Below, piece after piece: positions 33,848 to 43,585 of a stretch of DNA of 64,000 nucleotides. Position 1 is the first letter of the stretch. Each line of letters begins with the position of its first letter. The notes below the pieces were generated by a model that made no database searches, was not told where the DNA came from, and was given only the letters and a program-made list of their open reading frames with translations. The position numbers were made by a program, and so were the translations under genes. The stretch comes from JAACFF01 sp963701435 (GTDB taxonomy: Bacteria; Chloroflexota; Anaerolineae; Promineifilales; Promineifilaceae): assembly GCA_963701435.1 (NCBI GenBank), contig CAVPAL010000006.1, forward strand, positions 682,001 to 746,000, given 5' to 3'.

Positions 33848-35273
33848 ATGCAAGTACGTGACCTTCAAGTAGATGCGCTGGTTGTTGGCGGCGGAATTGC
33901 CGGTATGCAGGCGGCGCTGGATTTAGCTGACCAGGGCTACCACGTCGCATTGGTAGAAAAAGAAGCCAGCATCGGCGGTAAAATGATCGCCTTGAGCAAA
34001 GTCTTCCCAACCCTCGACTGCTGCAGCTGCATCACCACACCCAAAATGTCGGCAGTCGCCCACCACGAAAATATTGCGCTTGTTTACCTATTGTGAGGTT
34101 GAAGCTGTGCAGCAAAATGGGTACGGCTTCAAGGCGCAGGTCGTGCAAAAACCGCGTTACGTTATCGAAGAAGATTGCACCGGCTGCCGCCACTGCGAAT
34201 ATGCCTGCCCGCTGGATATTCCCTCGCCGTTTGACATGGGTTTGGGCGCGCAGCGGGTGATTCGCGTGCCTTTCTCAACGGCCGTTCCCCAAAAAGCTGT
34301 ACTCGACATCGAAAATTGCATCTTATGTGGCAAATGTGAACAAGCATGTCCCGATAATTGCATCGATTTCACCCAAACCGCTTTAGACTTTGTGATTGAA
34401 GCTGATGCTGTGGTGTTGGCCACCGGTTTTGAACTGACTCCCACAAATGCTAAAGCGGAATACGGCGGCGGAAAACTGCTGAATGTGGTTGATGCGCTGA
34501 CTGTCGAGCGTTTGCTGGCGCCCACCGGCCCCTATGGGCATGTGTTACGGCCGTCCGACGGCAAAGAACCGGAATCAATCGCCTATGTGCAATGTGCCGG
34601 CTCGCGTGACAAGACCCTGGGTATCGAATATTGCTCGCGCATTTGCTGCATGTATGCCATCAAACAGGCGATGCTGCTCTCTGGGGCGCTGCCGCTGGCC
34701 GACATCACCATCTACTACATGGACATTCGCACCTTCGGCAAGGGGTATGAGCAGTTCTATCAAAATGCGCGCGCAATGGGCATTGAGTTTGTCAAGGGCA
34801 AAGTGGCGCGCATCACCGCCGATGAAGACCACAATCCGCAGGTGCGTGTGGAACTGATTGACGATGGTTCGCGCGTAGTTGAACAGCCCCATGACCTGGT
34901 TGTGCTGTCGGTGGGTATGGTGCCCAGCTTCAATCCACAAGCTATTTATGACGTGCCAATTGCCTCATCTGATGGCTTTATATCGACACCGGCGGCCAAC
35001 CTTTCTCCCTGTCTCACAGGCCGTTCCGGCGTCTTTGTGGCTGGGACGGCCGCCGGACCGATGGATATCGTCGATTCGATTATCATGGCTGGAGCCGCCG
35101 CAGCCGAAACGGCCGCCTACCTGGAAGAGCAGAAGCAAGCCGGGGTTAATGGCAACGGCCGTTTAGCTATCCCCGCCACCCGCAAGAGAGTTAAGCTATG
35201 CCTGACAAAGAACCCATTCCTGAGGAAGAAATTCGCATTGGGGTTTATACCTGTCAATGCGGCGGCAACATAG
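33848..35273 (+). CDS. HdrA/QmoA-like FAD iron-sulfur protein (one frameshift)
   Basis: FAD motif 'ALVVGGGIAGMQAALDLADQG', HdrA-type 'PTLDCCSCITTPKM', then two ferredoxin motifs ('CTGCRHCEYACP', 'CILCGKCEQACP'). A second FAD half follows with 'YVQCAGSRD' and 'VFVAGTAAGPMDIVDSI'. The frame breaks near 34077, where one extra G separates HENI from RLFTYCEVEAV. About 460 aa when joined. The last 25 residues of the open frame overlap the next gene and may be spurious. Cytoplasmic flavin-based electron-transfer subunit; partner of the following HdrA and the membrane subunit. Confidence 0.85.
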
Positions 35274-37228
35274 GCGATGTCGTGCGCTGCGCCGCTGTGG
35301 CCCAGGCTGCCGCTAAGTTCGCCGATGTCGTCGTTTCACGCGATGATATGTCGATGTGTTCCGATGCCGGGCAGGCGCTGATCGAAGCCGACATCAAAGA
35401 ACGTGGCGTGAATCGGGTGGTTATTGGCGCCTGTGCGCCCATCGCTGCACGAACAAACCTTTCGCGGCACGGTTGCCCGCGCCGGCCTGAATCCCTACTT
35501 TTACCATCATGTCGGCTTGCGTGAGCAGGATAGCTGGGTGCATCATGATGATCCTGACGGCGCGACCAACAAGGCGCTGCGTTTGATGGCGGCCGGTGTG
35601 GCCAAAGCGCGGCTGCTCGATCCGCTGCAGCCGATTCGGCTGGCAGCGCAGCAGCACGCCTTGGTGATTGGCGGCGGCGTGGCCGGTTTGCGCAGCGCTC
35701 TGGACATTGCGCGGCGTGGCCTCAAAGTCACCCTGATCGAAAAATCACCCTTTTTGGGCGGCCATATGGCACAGTTGGAGACGGTTTTCCCTACAGGCGA
35801 AAACGCGCGCCAATTACTGCAAGGGTTGATCGAAAAAACCACCACACATCCCAATATCACGATTTACACGTATGCCGAGTTGGTTGGTGTGAAAGGGTAT
35901 GTGGGCGATTTTCAGGTGCAGATTCGCCAGCAGTCACGCGGCGTCAGCGATGATATGGCAGACACGATTCTGTCTGCCGAGATGCCAACGTGCCGGATGA
36001 ATTCAATTATGGGCTGAGCGAACGTACAATTGTGTATCGCGCTTACCCTGGCTGTTATCCGGCGACTCCGGCCGTTGATTGGGATAAGTATGTAGACGGC
36101 AGCATTTGGATTGATGAACGGCCGTTGCATCTCGAAAACAACCCACGTACCTTTGACTTAACGGTTGGGGCAGTCGTAGTCGCCACCGGTTTCCGTCCTT
36201 ACGAACCACATCCGGGCGAATATGGTTATGGCGAACTGCCGCAAGTGGTGACGCTGCCGCAGTTGATTCGTTTGTTGGCGCTAACTGAGGAGGGGGAGCA
36301 ATTGGAATGGCACGGCCGTTGCATCCGTAATATCGCATTCATCCATTGTGTTGGCAGCCGCCAGTTAGATGGTTTCAATCCGCCGCAGCCAGATGGGCAG
36401 GTCAACAATTACTGCTCGCGGGTTTGCTGCACGGCTACACTGCAAGCCGCCAATGAACTGCGTGAACGCTATCCCACACTCAACATCTTCGACATTTACG
36501 AGGATATTCGCACTTATGGACGTGGGCACGAAACCTATTACACCCAGGCGTCACAAAATATGGTGCGCTTCTTACGCTTCCATGATGACGAACTGCCACA
36601 GGTAATGGCCGCACCCTCTGACGACGATTATCCACTGTTGGTGCGTGTGAAAGATTATTTGACCTGGGGTGAGGAACTGGAACTGCCGGTTGATCTGGTG
36701 GTGCTGGCGGTGGGCATGATGCCCAATCCGATAGACGACATCATCAAGCTGCTTAAGGTTGCGCCTGGCACAGACCGCTTTTTGTTGGAAGTGCATCCCA
36801 AGTTGCGGCCGGTGGAAACGGCCGTTGCTGGTGTTGTGCTCGCCGGTACCGCACAAGGCCCGATGAATATCCAGGAAAGCTGCGCCGCTGCCTCAGCCGC
36901 TGCGGCCAAAGTTGCCACGTTGTTGAGCCAGGGTCAGGTGGAATTGGAGCCGTTTGTGGCCCTGGTAAATGCTGAGCGTTGTGATGGCAGCGGTGAATGT
37001 GTCAAGGTCTGTTGTTATGAAGATGCTATCACGTTGCAAACCGTGGTGGTCAATGGCCGCGAGCAAAAAAGGGCTGTTGTCACCCCGGCCAACTGCGTCG
37101 GCTGTGGTGTGTGCGTGAGCGCCTGTCCCAACCGCGCCATCGACCTGCAAGGCTGGACACTTGACCAATACGATGCCATGGTCGATGCGATTACCGCCGA
37201 CGTAATGCCTGTAATGGAGTTTGCCTAA
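35198..37228 (+). CDS. HdrA/QmoB-like FAD iron-sulfur protein (two frameshifts)
   Basis: About 675 aa when joined. The N-terminal 'IGVYTCQCGGNIGDVV' domain is typical of HdrA. 'NRVVIGACAP' then breaks near 35440 and resumes 'LHEQTFRGTVARAGLNPY'. FAD motif 'ALVIGGGVAGLRSALDIAR'. Second break near 35985, resuming 'VPDEFNYGLSERTIVYR'. Then 'FIHCVGSRQ', 'CSRVCCTATLQAAN', 'GVVLAGTAQGPMNIQES' and two C-terminal 4Fe-4S motifs (C-DGSGEC-VKVC and 'CVGCGVCVSACPNRAID'). Resembles QmoB without its fused MvhD domain, which is the separate gene at 33390. Confidence 0.85.
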
Positions 37229-37533
37229 TGAGCAATAAACGTGAAGATGCCAAAAAAAGAGCCATTTTTCTCAAACGGCTGCGCGAACAGCACAAAGAAA
37301 CGGTTGCCGATGCCCAGGCGCTGCTAAAAGCACAAAAAGCGACCCGCCGTGAGATTTGTCAACCGATGCGCGATGCAGCCAAAACTGTGCCCGAAATCGC
37401 TGCTGCGACCGGCATTCCGGCGCATGAGGTGCTGTGGCACATCACCGCCATGAAAAAATATGGCCTGGTCGTGGAAACTGGCATGTGCGGCGATTATTAC
37501 CTCTACCAACGCGTAAAGGATGGTCAAAAATGA
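37228..37533 (+). CDS. Small helix-turn-helix protein of the Hdr/Qmo operon
   Basis: 101 aa. Start overlaps the preceding stop (TAATG). Residues about 50-90 look like a winged helix ('KTVPEIAAATGIPAHEVLWHITAMKKYGLV'), followed by 'MCGDYYLYQRV'. The N-terminal half is basic and helical. Embedded between electron-transfer subunits, so either a regulator or an assembly factor. No closer assignment possible. Confidence 0.7.
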   Translation: MSNKREDAKKRAIFLKRLREQHKETVADAQALLKAQKATRREICQPMRDAAKTVPEIAAATGIPAHEVLWHITAMKKYGLVVETGMCGDYYLYQRVKDGQK

Positions 37534-38691
37534 GTACGCGTGTTGACCCTGATTTACTCATCAACCTCAAGGATTATGGCGCGGTTGGCGCGGAAAAATG
37601 TTTCAACTGCGGCACTTGCACGGCGATGTGTCCGCTGACCAGCGATGCACATCCTTTCCCGCGCAATATGATTCGGCTGGCACAAATGGGCATGCAAGAT
37701 CAACTGCTCGCCAGCACGGATCCCTGGTTGTGTTATTACTGCGGCGATTGTGCCAGCACCTGTCCTAAAGAAGCGGAACCGGGCGAGACGATGATGGCGC
37801 TGCGCCGCTGGCTGACGGCGCAATATGATCCCACGGGTTTGAGCGCCAAATTGTATACGTCGGAAACGGCCGTTATCAAAACTATCCTGCGTATCTGCTT
37901 AATCGTATTACTCTTTTTCGTCGGCTATCACGTTATAACCGGCTTCGACAATATCGTAACCGATTCTGTGCAGCTCAACACATTCGCCCCGGTGATGGTG
38001 GTCTGGGCGCTCGTCTTGCTGCATGGCGTGCTTTTGTTCTGGCGCATGCTTAGAGGCGTTTTCAGTATGGGCAAACATGTGCTGGACTCCGATAACAACA
38101 GAGGTCAAAATTCCACTGCGTGTCTATCTGGAAACCTTCCCCGTGTATGTGGTCACTTTTTTTAGCCAAAAACGCTGGCGCGATTGCAGTGATGATCACA
38201 GCCGCTGGTTCAAACATCTGCTGCTGGTGTCAGGCTATGTCATCATGCTGGCGTTGATTATGGGCTTTCTATGGTGGTTCCAAACTGACAATTTATACCC
38301 GATCTGGCATCCGCAGCGCTGGTTGGGTTATTACGCCACCATTGTCCTGATCTACACCTCCTCTGAGGCGCTGTGGGCACGTTGGCGTAAACAGGAGCAA
38401 CTGCATCGTTTCTCGCAGCCGACGGATTGGTTGTTCCCGGCCTTCATTTTGGTGGGCGCAGTTACTGGCATTTTTGTCCACATCTTTCGCTATGCCGGTT
38501 GGGCCTGGCTGACTTACATCATTTACGTGATTCATGTGATGGCGATGGTGGCGATGTTAGACACGGAGGTGGGCGTGGGTAAATGGGCGCACCTGTTTTA
38601 CCGACCGTTGGCCATGTATTTGGAAGCTATCAAGGTGCGCGTGCGTGCAGAAGAATTGGTGCCTGATTTGGCACCGACTGGGATGGATTAA
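37530..38691 (+). CDS. QmoC-like HdrC-cytochrome b fusion (one frameshift)
   Basis: ATG 37530 overlaps the preceding stop (ATGA). N-terminal HdrC part with two 4Fe-4S motifs, 'CFNCGTCTAMCP' and 'CYYCGDCASTCP'. About six membrane helices follow in a NarI/DsrM-like cytochrome b arrangement with several histidines (GYHVITGF, HGVLLFWRM, HIFRYAGW). The frame breaks near 38086, resuming 'WTPITTEVKIPLRVYLETF'. About 385 aa joined. Expected to exchange electrons between the quinone pool and the HdrA-like subunits. Confidence 0.85.
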
Positions 38692-38786
38692 TTATATAAG
38701 CGAGGTGTGCCAGGCACGGGGTAGAAAGCCTGGTCAAATAAACAATTAACACCCCGTGCCGGGCACTGCCAAAGGGAGATGATTTC

Positions 38787-39166
38787 ATGAACGAAAATGG
38801 AAATAGACAAAATGGTGGTGGTTTGTAATCATGCGGATGCACCACATGTGATGCCGACGTTGATTATGGGCGCCTCTGGGGTGGGGATTGGTGATGATGT
38901 GATGTTGTTCTTCTGCCCAGGTGGAGCCACCGCCTTGGTCAAGGGCGAGTTAGAAAAGATTCGCGACAAACATCTGAAGGGTTTGCCGGATCCGGTACAG
39001 CTTTATGATGACATTGTGGCCGAAGGTGGCCGTGTCATCTTGTGCGAACTGGCGTCTGGAGAACAAAGATATTGACGTAGCAGATGTGCGTGAGGGTGTC
39101 GAAATCCTGAATGCGCCTTCCTTCTTGCTGGATGCACAAGGAGCCGGCTTATCATTGGTGTTCTAG
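38787..39166 (+). CDS. DsrE-family sulfur-transfer-like protein (frameshifted)
   Basis: Readable as 'MVVVCNHADAPHVMPTLIMGASGVGIGDDVMLFFCPGGATAL', ending 'DIDVADVREGVEILNAPSFLLDAQGAGLSLVF'. This is the DsrE/DsrF/peroxiredoxin-like fold common in sulfur-trafficking clusters. An extra T near 39055 breaks the frame (VILCELA to LENKDIDVA). The best ribosome site (AGGGAGATG) serves ATG 38787, which is out of frame with the body; the in-frame ATG is 38797. So a second indel probably lies near 38795. DsrE proteins pair with TusA as sulfur donors or acceptors. Confidence 0.7.
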
Positions 39167-39173
39167 GCAAATT

Positions 39174-40145
39174 ATGCAATATGTTTTTGGCCCGGTCCCC
39201 TCGCGGCGACTGGGCCAATCTTTAGGAATCGATACGATTCCACTGAAGACATGTAATTGGAACTGCGTCTACTGTCAGCTTGGCCGCAGTATGCCGCTGA
39301 CCAATGAACGCCGTGAATATTTTCCGCGTCAGGGAATTCTATCTGAAGTGAAGGACTCTCTGGCAGCGCATAAACCCGGTGAAATTGATTGGGTAACCTT
39401 TGTCGGATCGGGTGAACCAACGCTGCATGTTGGTTTAGGTTGGCTTATCCGTCAGGTCAAAGCGCTGACCGATATTCCCATTGCTGTGATCACAAATGGA
39501 TCGCTGCTGTATTTGCCTGAGGTGCGTCAGGCATTGGCTATGGCGGATGTTGTGATGCCTTCGTTGGACGCAGGAACGGCCGTTCATTATCGTTACCTCA
39601 ATCGCCCCCACCCCGACATTACCTTTGCACGCCATATTGCCGGCCTGATCGCCTTCCGGAATGAATACGCTGGCCAATTGTGGGTCGAGGTGATGCTGAT
39701 CAAGGGATTGAATGATACGGAAGAGGCCCTCCTGGCCATCAAAACTGTTTTAGATGAGATTCGACCCGACGCTGTACACCTCAACCTGCCCACGCGTCCA
39801 CCGGCTGAAACCTGGGTGCGGCCGTCTGACGATGAAGGCATTATGCGTGCGCTGGCTGTTCTGGGTGACGTTGCCGCCGTGGTGCATCCGGCTGAAGGCA
39901 GTTTTGATTTAAGCGGATGTGCTGATGTGGAAACGGCCGTTCTGCAAATTATCACCCGTCACCCGATGCGCCAGGAAGAGTTAGAAAAAGCCCTGGCACA
40001 ATGGGCGCCGGATCAGGTTGCGGAAACATTGGCCAGATTAACCGCCAGTGGACAGGCGCAAATTGTTAAGCGGCTGGGAACCTGTTTTTGGAGCGCTGCC
40101 TCTGCTCATTATCCGGACGAAACACAAGGTAATATAACCCTGTAA
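39174..40145 (+). CDS. Radical SAM protein (COG0731-like)
   Basis: 323 aa from MQYVFGPVPSRRLGQSLGIDT, seven bases after the DsrE stop. The cluster-binding motif 'CNWNCVYCQLG' (CxxxCxxC) follows the family's 'GPVPSRRLG' opening. 'TFVGSGEPTLH' is the SAM-binding GE motif region. The C-terminal 60 residues form a winged-helix-like tail (HPMRQEELEKALAQWAP). This type of radical SAM protein is related to wyosine synthesis enzymes, but the bacterial members have unknown substrates. Last gene of the sulfur/electron-transfer cluster. Confidence 0.85.
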   Translation: MQYVFGPVPSRRLGQSLGIDTIPLKTCNWNCVYCQLGRSMPLTNERREYFPRQGILSEVKDSLAAHKPGEIDWVTFVGSGEPTLHVGLGWLIRQVKALTDIPIAVITNGSLLYLPEVRQALAMADVVMPSLDAGTAVHYRYLNRPHPDITFARHIAGLIAFRNEYAGQLWVEVMLIKGLNDTEEALLAIKTVLDEIRPDAVHLNLPTRPPAETWVRPSDDEGIMRALAVLGDVAAVVHPAEGSFDLSGCADVETAVLQIITRHPMRQEELEKALAQWAPDQVAETLARLTASGQAQIVKRLGTCFWSAASAHYPDETQGNITL

Positions 40146-40165
40146 AAATCGTTGCTCACTTTATG

Positions 40166-41554
40166 TCAGTTGAGTTGGTTGACTACCTTTTGGTAGAGGT
40201 TGAGGTAGGCATTGTCGGGGTCATATTTAGCTTTGACTTGATCGTATTTTGATTTGTCGTAGATCGACCAAAACTGGTCATGGCTAAAGAAGGTATCGGA
40301 ATAGAGACACTTAAGCCCGCCCAATTCCATCAGCTTATTCTCAATCTGCTTGTTGTAATGGTAAGGTTCCATGTGATCTTCAAGGTCCATGGAGATGTAA
40401 AAGCCAAAATCGAGCACAAATTCAGATTTGGGATTGTAGAGCGGGTAGGCGCCGATGGGCTTGGTTGTTTTGACGGGGCAGTACCAGAGTGGATATATGT
40501 GGAGCTCGTTTGCTAACCAGGCGTCAAATTCTGCGGCCACGTTAATGGCTACGGCAGCATCTTGAATGAGGGCTTCTTTACGTTTTGTCTCTAGAAAAAC
40601 GAACCTGGCGCCCCCTTTTTTTCTGAATCTATTTCGCATTTTGCCTATTTTTATGAGCCTATCTGACCTCAACACAATTCGGCCGAGGGTTCTTCTGAAT
40701 AGGGGATTTAATAGAACCGAACCGATGAAGTTCTTTTGGTCAGTCGCCCAAAAAGCATCCGGGTCCCAACGCCAAATGTAATCTTTGATAGCCAGGTATT
40801 TAACCGCAACAGTTGGGTCTTGAACGCTCTTGAAAAAGGGCTCATGAAGGGGAACAAAAGGCTTTTCTGTTGGAGGCTGGTTTGCAGCGAAGTTGCCAAT
40901 GAGCAGGATGTATTCACCTGGAGAGAAGCTGACTCCTTCAATAAAATCTGCCTTACTTACCTTAACTTCCCTAACGAGGGCTTCAAAAAAAACTTTAGCC
41001 TGGGAGAACCTGAGATAGCGCAGTTTTACAAATGGGGTCACCACGTTGAGTTTGATGTTGCATTTGAGAACGTATCCAAGGGACCCATATGAATTGGGCA
41101 GCATGTAGAAGATGTCTGAGTTGGATTTGGGTGAGCAATGAATAACTTTGCCTTCGCCCGTCAGCAGGTCAAAGTCGGTCACCATCTCGTGAATCAAACC
41201 GAATCTGAAGCTGGAAGATTGCCCGCCTAAGCCGGCTATCGCTCCGCCGACTGTGATCGATCTTAACTCAGGTACGGCCTGGGGCATCAGGTTGAAGGCT
41301 AATGTGACATTGACTAGATCATAAAAAGTGGTCATGCCCTCAATCGTGGCAATGTTTTTGTCTGTATCGACGCTAAGCACTTGATTAAAATGGCGAAGGT
41401 CTAAATTAGGATTTTTGTCTCTATCTTTGAATATGTGTTTAACATTCTTCTTGATTGAGATGCTTTGACCCTGGTAGAGCAGGGTCTTGAACTGTTGAAT
41501 AGCCGCAGCTTCTTTTTGTTTATATGCTGCCGCAGAAGTTACTGTGTGTATCAT
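40166..41554 (-). CDS. FAD-linked oxidoreductase (PCMH fold, DHCR24-like)
   Basis: 462 aa from ATG 41554, chosen for its AAGG ribosome site; an open frame reaches 41668 without one. PCMH-type FAD-binding motif 'SITVGGAIAGLGGQSSSFRFGLIHEMVTDFD' and 'NSYGSLGYVLKCNIKL' are visible. The C-terminal half ('LHIYPLWYCPVK', 'FVLDFGFYISM') resembles delta24-sterol reductase/alkylglycerone-like oxidases. Codon use is AT-richer than its neighbours and the genome's ACGGCCGT palindrome is absent, which suggests transfer. Followed by a LysR gene on the same strand. Confidence 0.8.
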   Translation of the reverse strand: MIHTVTSAAAYKQKEAAAIQQFKTLLYQGQSISIKKNVKHIFKDRDKNPNLDLRHFNQVLSVDTDKNIATIEGMTTFYDLVNVTLAFNLMPQAVPELRSITVGGAIAGLGGQSSSFRFGLIHEMVTDFDLLTGEGKVIHCSPKSNSDIFYMLPNSYGSLGYVLKCNIKLNVVTPFVKLRYLRFSQAKVFFEALVREVKVSKADFIEGVSFSPGEYILLIGNFAANQPPTEKPFVPLHEPFFKSVQDPTVAVKYLAIKDYIWRWDPDAFWATDQKNFIGSVLLNPLFRRTLGRIVLRSDRLIKIGKMRNRFRKKGGARFVFLETKRKEALIQDAAVAINVAAEFDAWLANELHIYPLWYCPVKTTKPIGAYPLYNPKSEFVLDFGFYISMDLEDHMEPYHYNKQIENKLMELGGLKCLYSDTFFSHDQFWSIYDKSKYDQVKAKYDPDNAYLNLYQKVVNQLN

Positions 41555-41670
41555 TGGTACCTTTTTTGCAGAAAATAAATCAGCGACTATACGTTCATAA
41601 GCTGTTGCTACAAACCAAATCGCTAAGTTAGATAACGGGGAGTTGCCAACAATGCTGGTCGCTAACAATG

Positions 41671-42609
41671 CTAACGTTTAATAGATTGCCCTGGCATACC
41701 CAGCAAATCAGCATTGGATGGATGATGCACAAAACCCCAAAATGCATCTTGTGGCCGGTTGGGCAGATCGAGGCTGCGCCGGATCATATACACTGTACGC
41801 CGCAATTCAAACCCGGTTATTGGGACAAATACAACTCTCCCTTGAGACACCGCCCAGGTAGCTGCCAATGTAGATACAAACGCCACGCCAAACCCCGCTT
41901 CTACCGTCTTGACAATTGCCTCAGCATTGCCTAATTCCAGGAAAATATTTAAATCATCCAGCGTTATATCGTGTTTGGCCATCTCGGTTAGTAAGACCCG
42001 GCGTGTGCCGGAAGTGGGTTCACGCATGAGCAATGGTTCCAGCAAAAGTTCTTCCGGCTCGATTGTTTGTCGTAATGCCCAAGGGTGATTGACCGGGGTA
42101 ATTAAAGCAATGTGATCGGTGAAAAACTCCTGGCATTCGAATTCCTGGTCACACAAGTCATAGCTGCTGACCACGGCCAGATTAGCTTCCCCTTCCAATA
42201 ATTGAGGGATAACATGTTCGGGTGTGCAGCCCAAAATTTTAACCTGCACACCGGGATGCCATTGGCGAAAACGGGCGGCTAACTGCGGCAAAATGTACTT
42301 GCCTGCCGTCGTGGAACAAGCAATCCGCAATTCTCCCACAATTTTCTGTTGCAAAGACGCCATCATCTCCTGCATTTCTAGAGATTGATGGAGGAGTTTA
42401 TGTGCCCAGGGCAATAATAGACGTCCGGCTTCTGTGAGGCGCAACGCATGGCCGGAGCGATCAAATAATTCGCTGCCCAATTCCTGCTCCAGCATTTTTA
42501 TGCGATGGCTGATTGTAGGCTGCGTGAGATGCAAATGTTTGGCAGCTGCAGAAAAACTGAGGTTTTCCGCAGCGTAGATGAAGGCTTCGAGTTTTGTCAG
42601 TTCAACCAT
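41671..42609 (-). CDS. LysR-family transcriptional regulator (CysB/CbbR-like)
   Basis: 312 aa. N-terminal winged HTH ('KLEAFIYAAENLSFSAAAKHLHLTQPTISHRIKMLEQELGSELFDR') and a type 2 periplasmic-binding effector domain ('GELRIACSTTAGKYILPQLAARFRQWHP', 'GFGVAFVSTLAATWAV'). Located directly upstream of the FAD oxidase on the same strand. Its first 19 codons are part of a 656-bp direct repeat that recurs at 47895. Confidence 0.92.
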   Translation of the reverse strand: MVELTKLEAFIYAAENLSFSAAAKHLHLTQPTISHRIKMLEQELGSELFDRSGHALRLTEAGRLLLPWAHKLLHQSLEMQEMMASLQQKIVGELRIACSTTAGKYILPQLAARFRQWHPGVQVKILGCTPEHVIPQLLEGEANLAVVSSYDLCDQEFECQEFFTDHIALITPVNHPWALRQTIEPEELLLEPLLMREPTSGTRRVLLTEMAKHDITLDDLNIFLELGNAEAIVKTVEAGFGVAFVSTLAATWAVSQGRVVFVPITGFELRRTVYMIRRSLDLPNRPQDAFWGFVHHPSNADLLGMPGQSIKR

Positions 42610-43217
42610 AGGTCAACTCCAGGTTTTAATTTACCATCTGGTTGCCCTGGACGACTTTATTCCAAATACATCGCCGAGGCGGCAAAGGCGTCTTCCGGGA
42701 TGCCGGAAAAGCTGCCATCAGGGAACATGGCTAATTCATAATTCTCGCCGCTGTACGTGTAAAAGGCAAAGCCCCACTTATCGCCGCCAAAGTAGCGCAG
42801 ACGACATAAATGAACGGGCGTGTTACGCAGATGTTCAATCATTTCTTCGCGCGTTTCCGGCCAATCCTCCGGCGGCCAGCCTTCGGCGACAACGGGTTCG
42901 GTGTAGGCGTCAATGTAACAAAACTGGCCGCGGAAGCGAATGTCCAGCCGGGTATATTTCCCGGCATAATTTTCGGCCGCAAATTTATTGATGCGCTGCG
43001 TGACTTCGCGTTTTTTAGCGTCTGGTATCTTTTTGCCACCAGAATCGGGGTCAAATAGCCATCTTTTTTGTGACATGGTTTCTCCTACATAATATTTCCC
43101 GGATTTGATTGTAAAGAATGTTATGCTGTTACCTGCTTGTGAGCAAATCCACAAATCTCAGTCGATCAAGATTTTCGAGACGAATGCCGCAAATAACCCG
43201 AATAAGGGTCATTTTGA
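42561..43217. repeat. 656-bp direct repeat, left copy
   Basis: Matches 47895-48550 almost base for base (offset 5333-5334). Contains the 5' end of the LysR gene, the promoter gap, and the complete gene at 42657-43076 with its upstream region. The two copies bracket the dnd remnants and the higBA cassette. Confidence 0.9.
42657..43076 (-). CDS. Conserved-type hypothetical protein
   Basis: 139 aa from MSQKRWLFDPDSGGKKIP (GGAG upstream at good spacing). Contains 'LDIRFRGQFCYIDAYTEP', 'ETREEMIEHLRNTPVHLCRLRYFG' and 'WGFAFYTYSGENYELAMFPDG'. Soluble, no catalytic motif recognised; the pattern recalls small orphan proteins common in Chloroflexota and cyanobacteria. A frameshifted duplicate is at 47991-48409. 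Confidence 0.7.
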   Translation of the reverse strand: MSQKRWLFDPDSGGKKIPDAKKREVTQRINKFAAENYAGKYTRLDIRFRGQFCYIDAYTEPVVAEGWPPEDWPETREEMIEHLRNTPVHLCRLRYFGGDKWGFAFYTYSGENYELAMFPDGSFSGIPEDAFAASAMYLE

Positions 43218-43218
43218 T

Positions 43219-43585
43219 AATGATCGCTTTGCCCCGAGTGCGAGCCCAATCAATGACTTCACACGTTTTTTTAGTTCGATGGATGTAACGGTTTTGGACA
43301 TCTTTCACCTCTTCTGTAATATATGCAAATTATTTAACATATGTAAATCACAACATTTTGTCAGGAAGACAAGCTGTACACTTCCCTACGGTTCCTCGTG
43401 GTCGTTAAACAAAGAGATTCTAAAATGTTTTTGGTATGGAATGTTCGCAAGTTTTGTTGTATTATTACAACAGAAACATAAAAATTGGGCGTAATTTTGT
43501 CCCAGCTTATAAAATTGACATTTATCAGAACATGCGGTCTAATAAAGAAGACAAGTTGTAACAAAAGACGTTTGTGGCAGTGTTT
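43219..43585. other. Gap without recognised gene
   Basis: AT-rich intergenic stretch between the direct repeat and the dndC remnant. It probably holds the dndC promoter, but no convincing -35/-10 pair or palindrome stands out. Confidence 0.5.

Noticed and set aside
33390..38691. Heterodisulfide reductase HdrABC with hydrogenase
   Set aside because: No HdrB and no hydrogenase large or small subunits; the HdrC-cytochrome b fusion points to a Qmo-like complex.
41640..41690. GCTAACAATGC sequences near the start of the FAD oxidase as further attC boxes
   Set aside because: No complementary arms or second box at suitable distance; short chance match.
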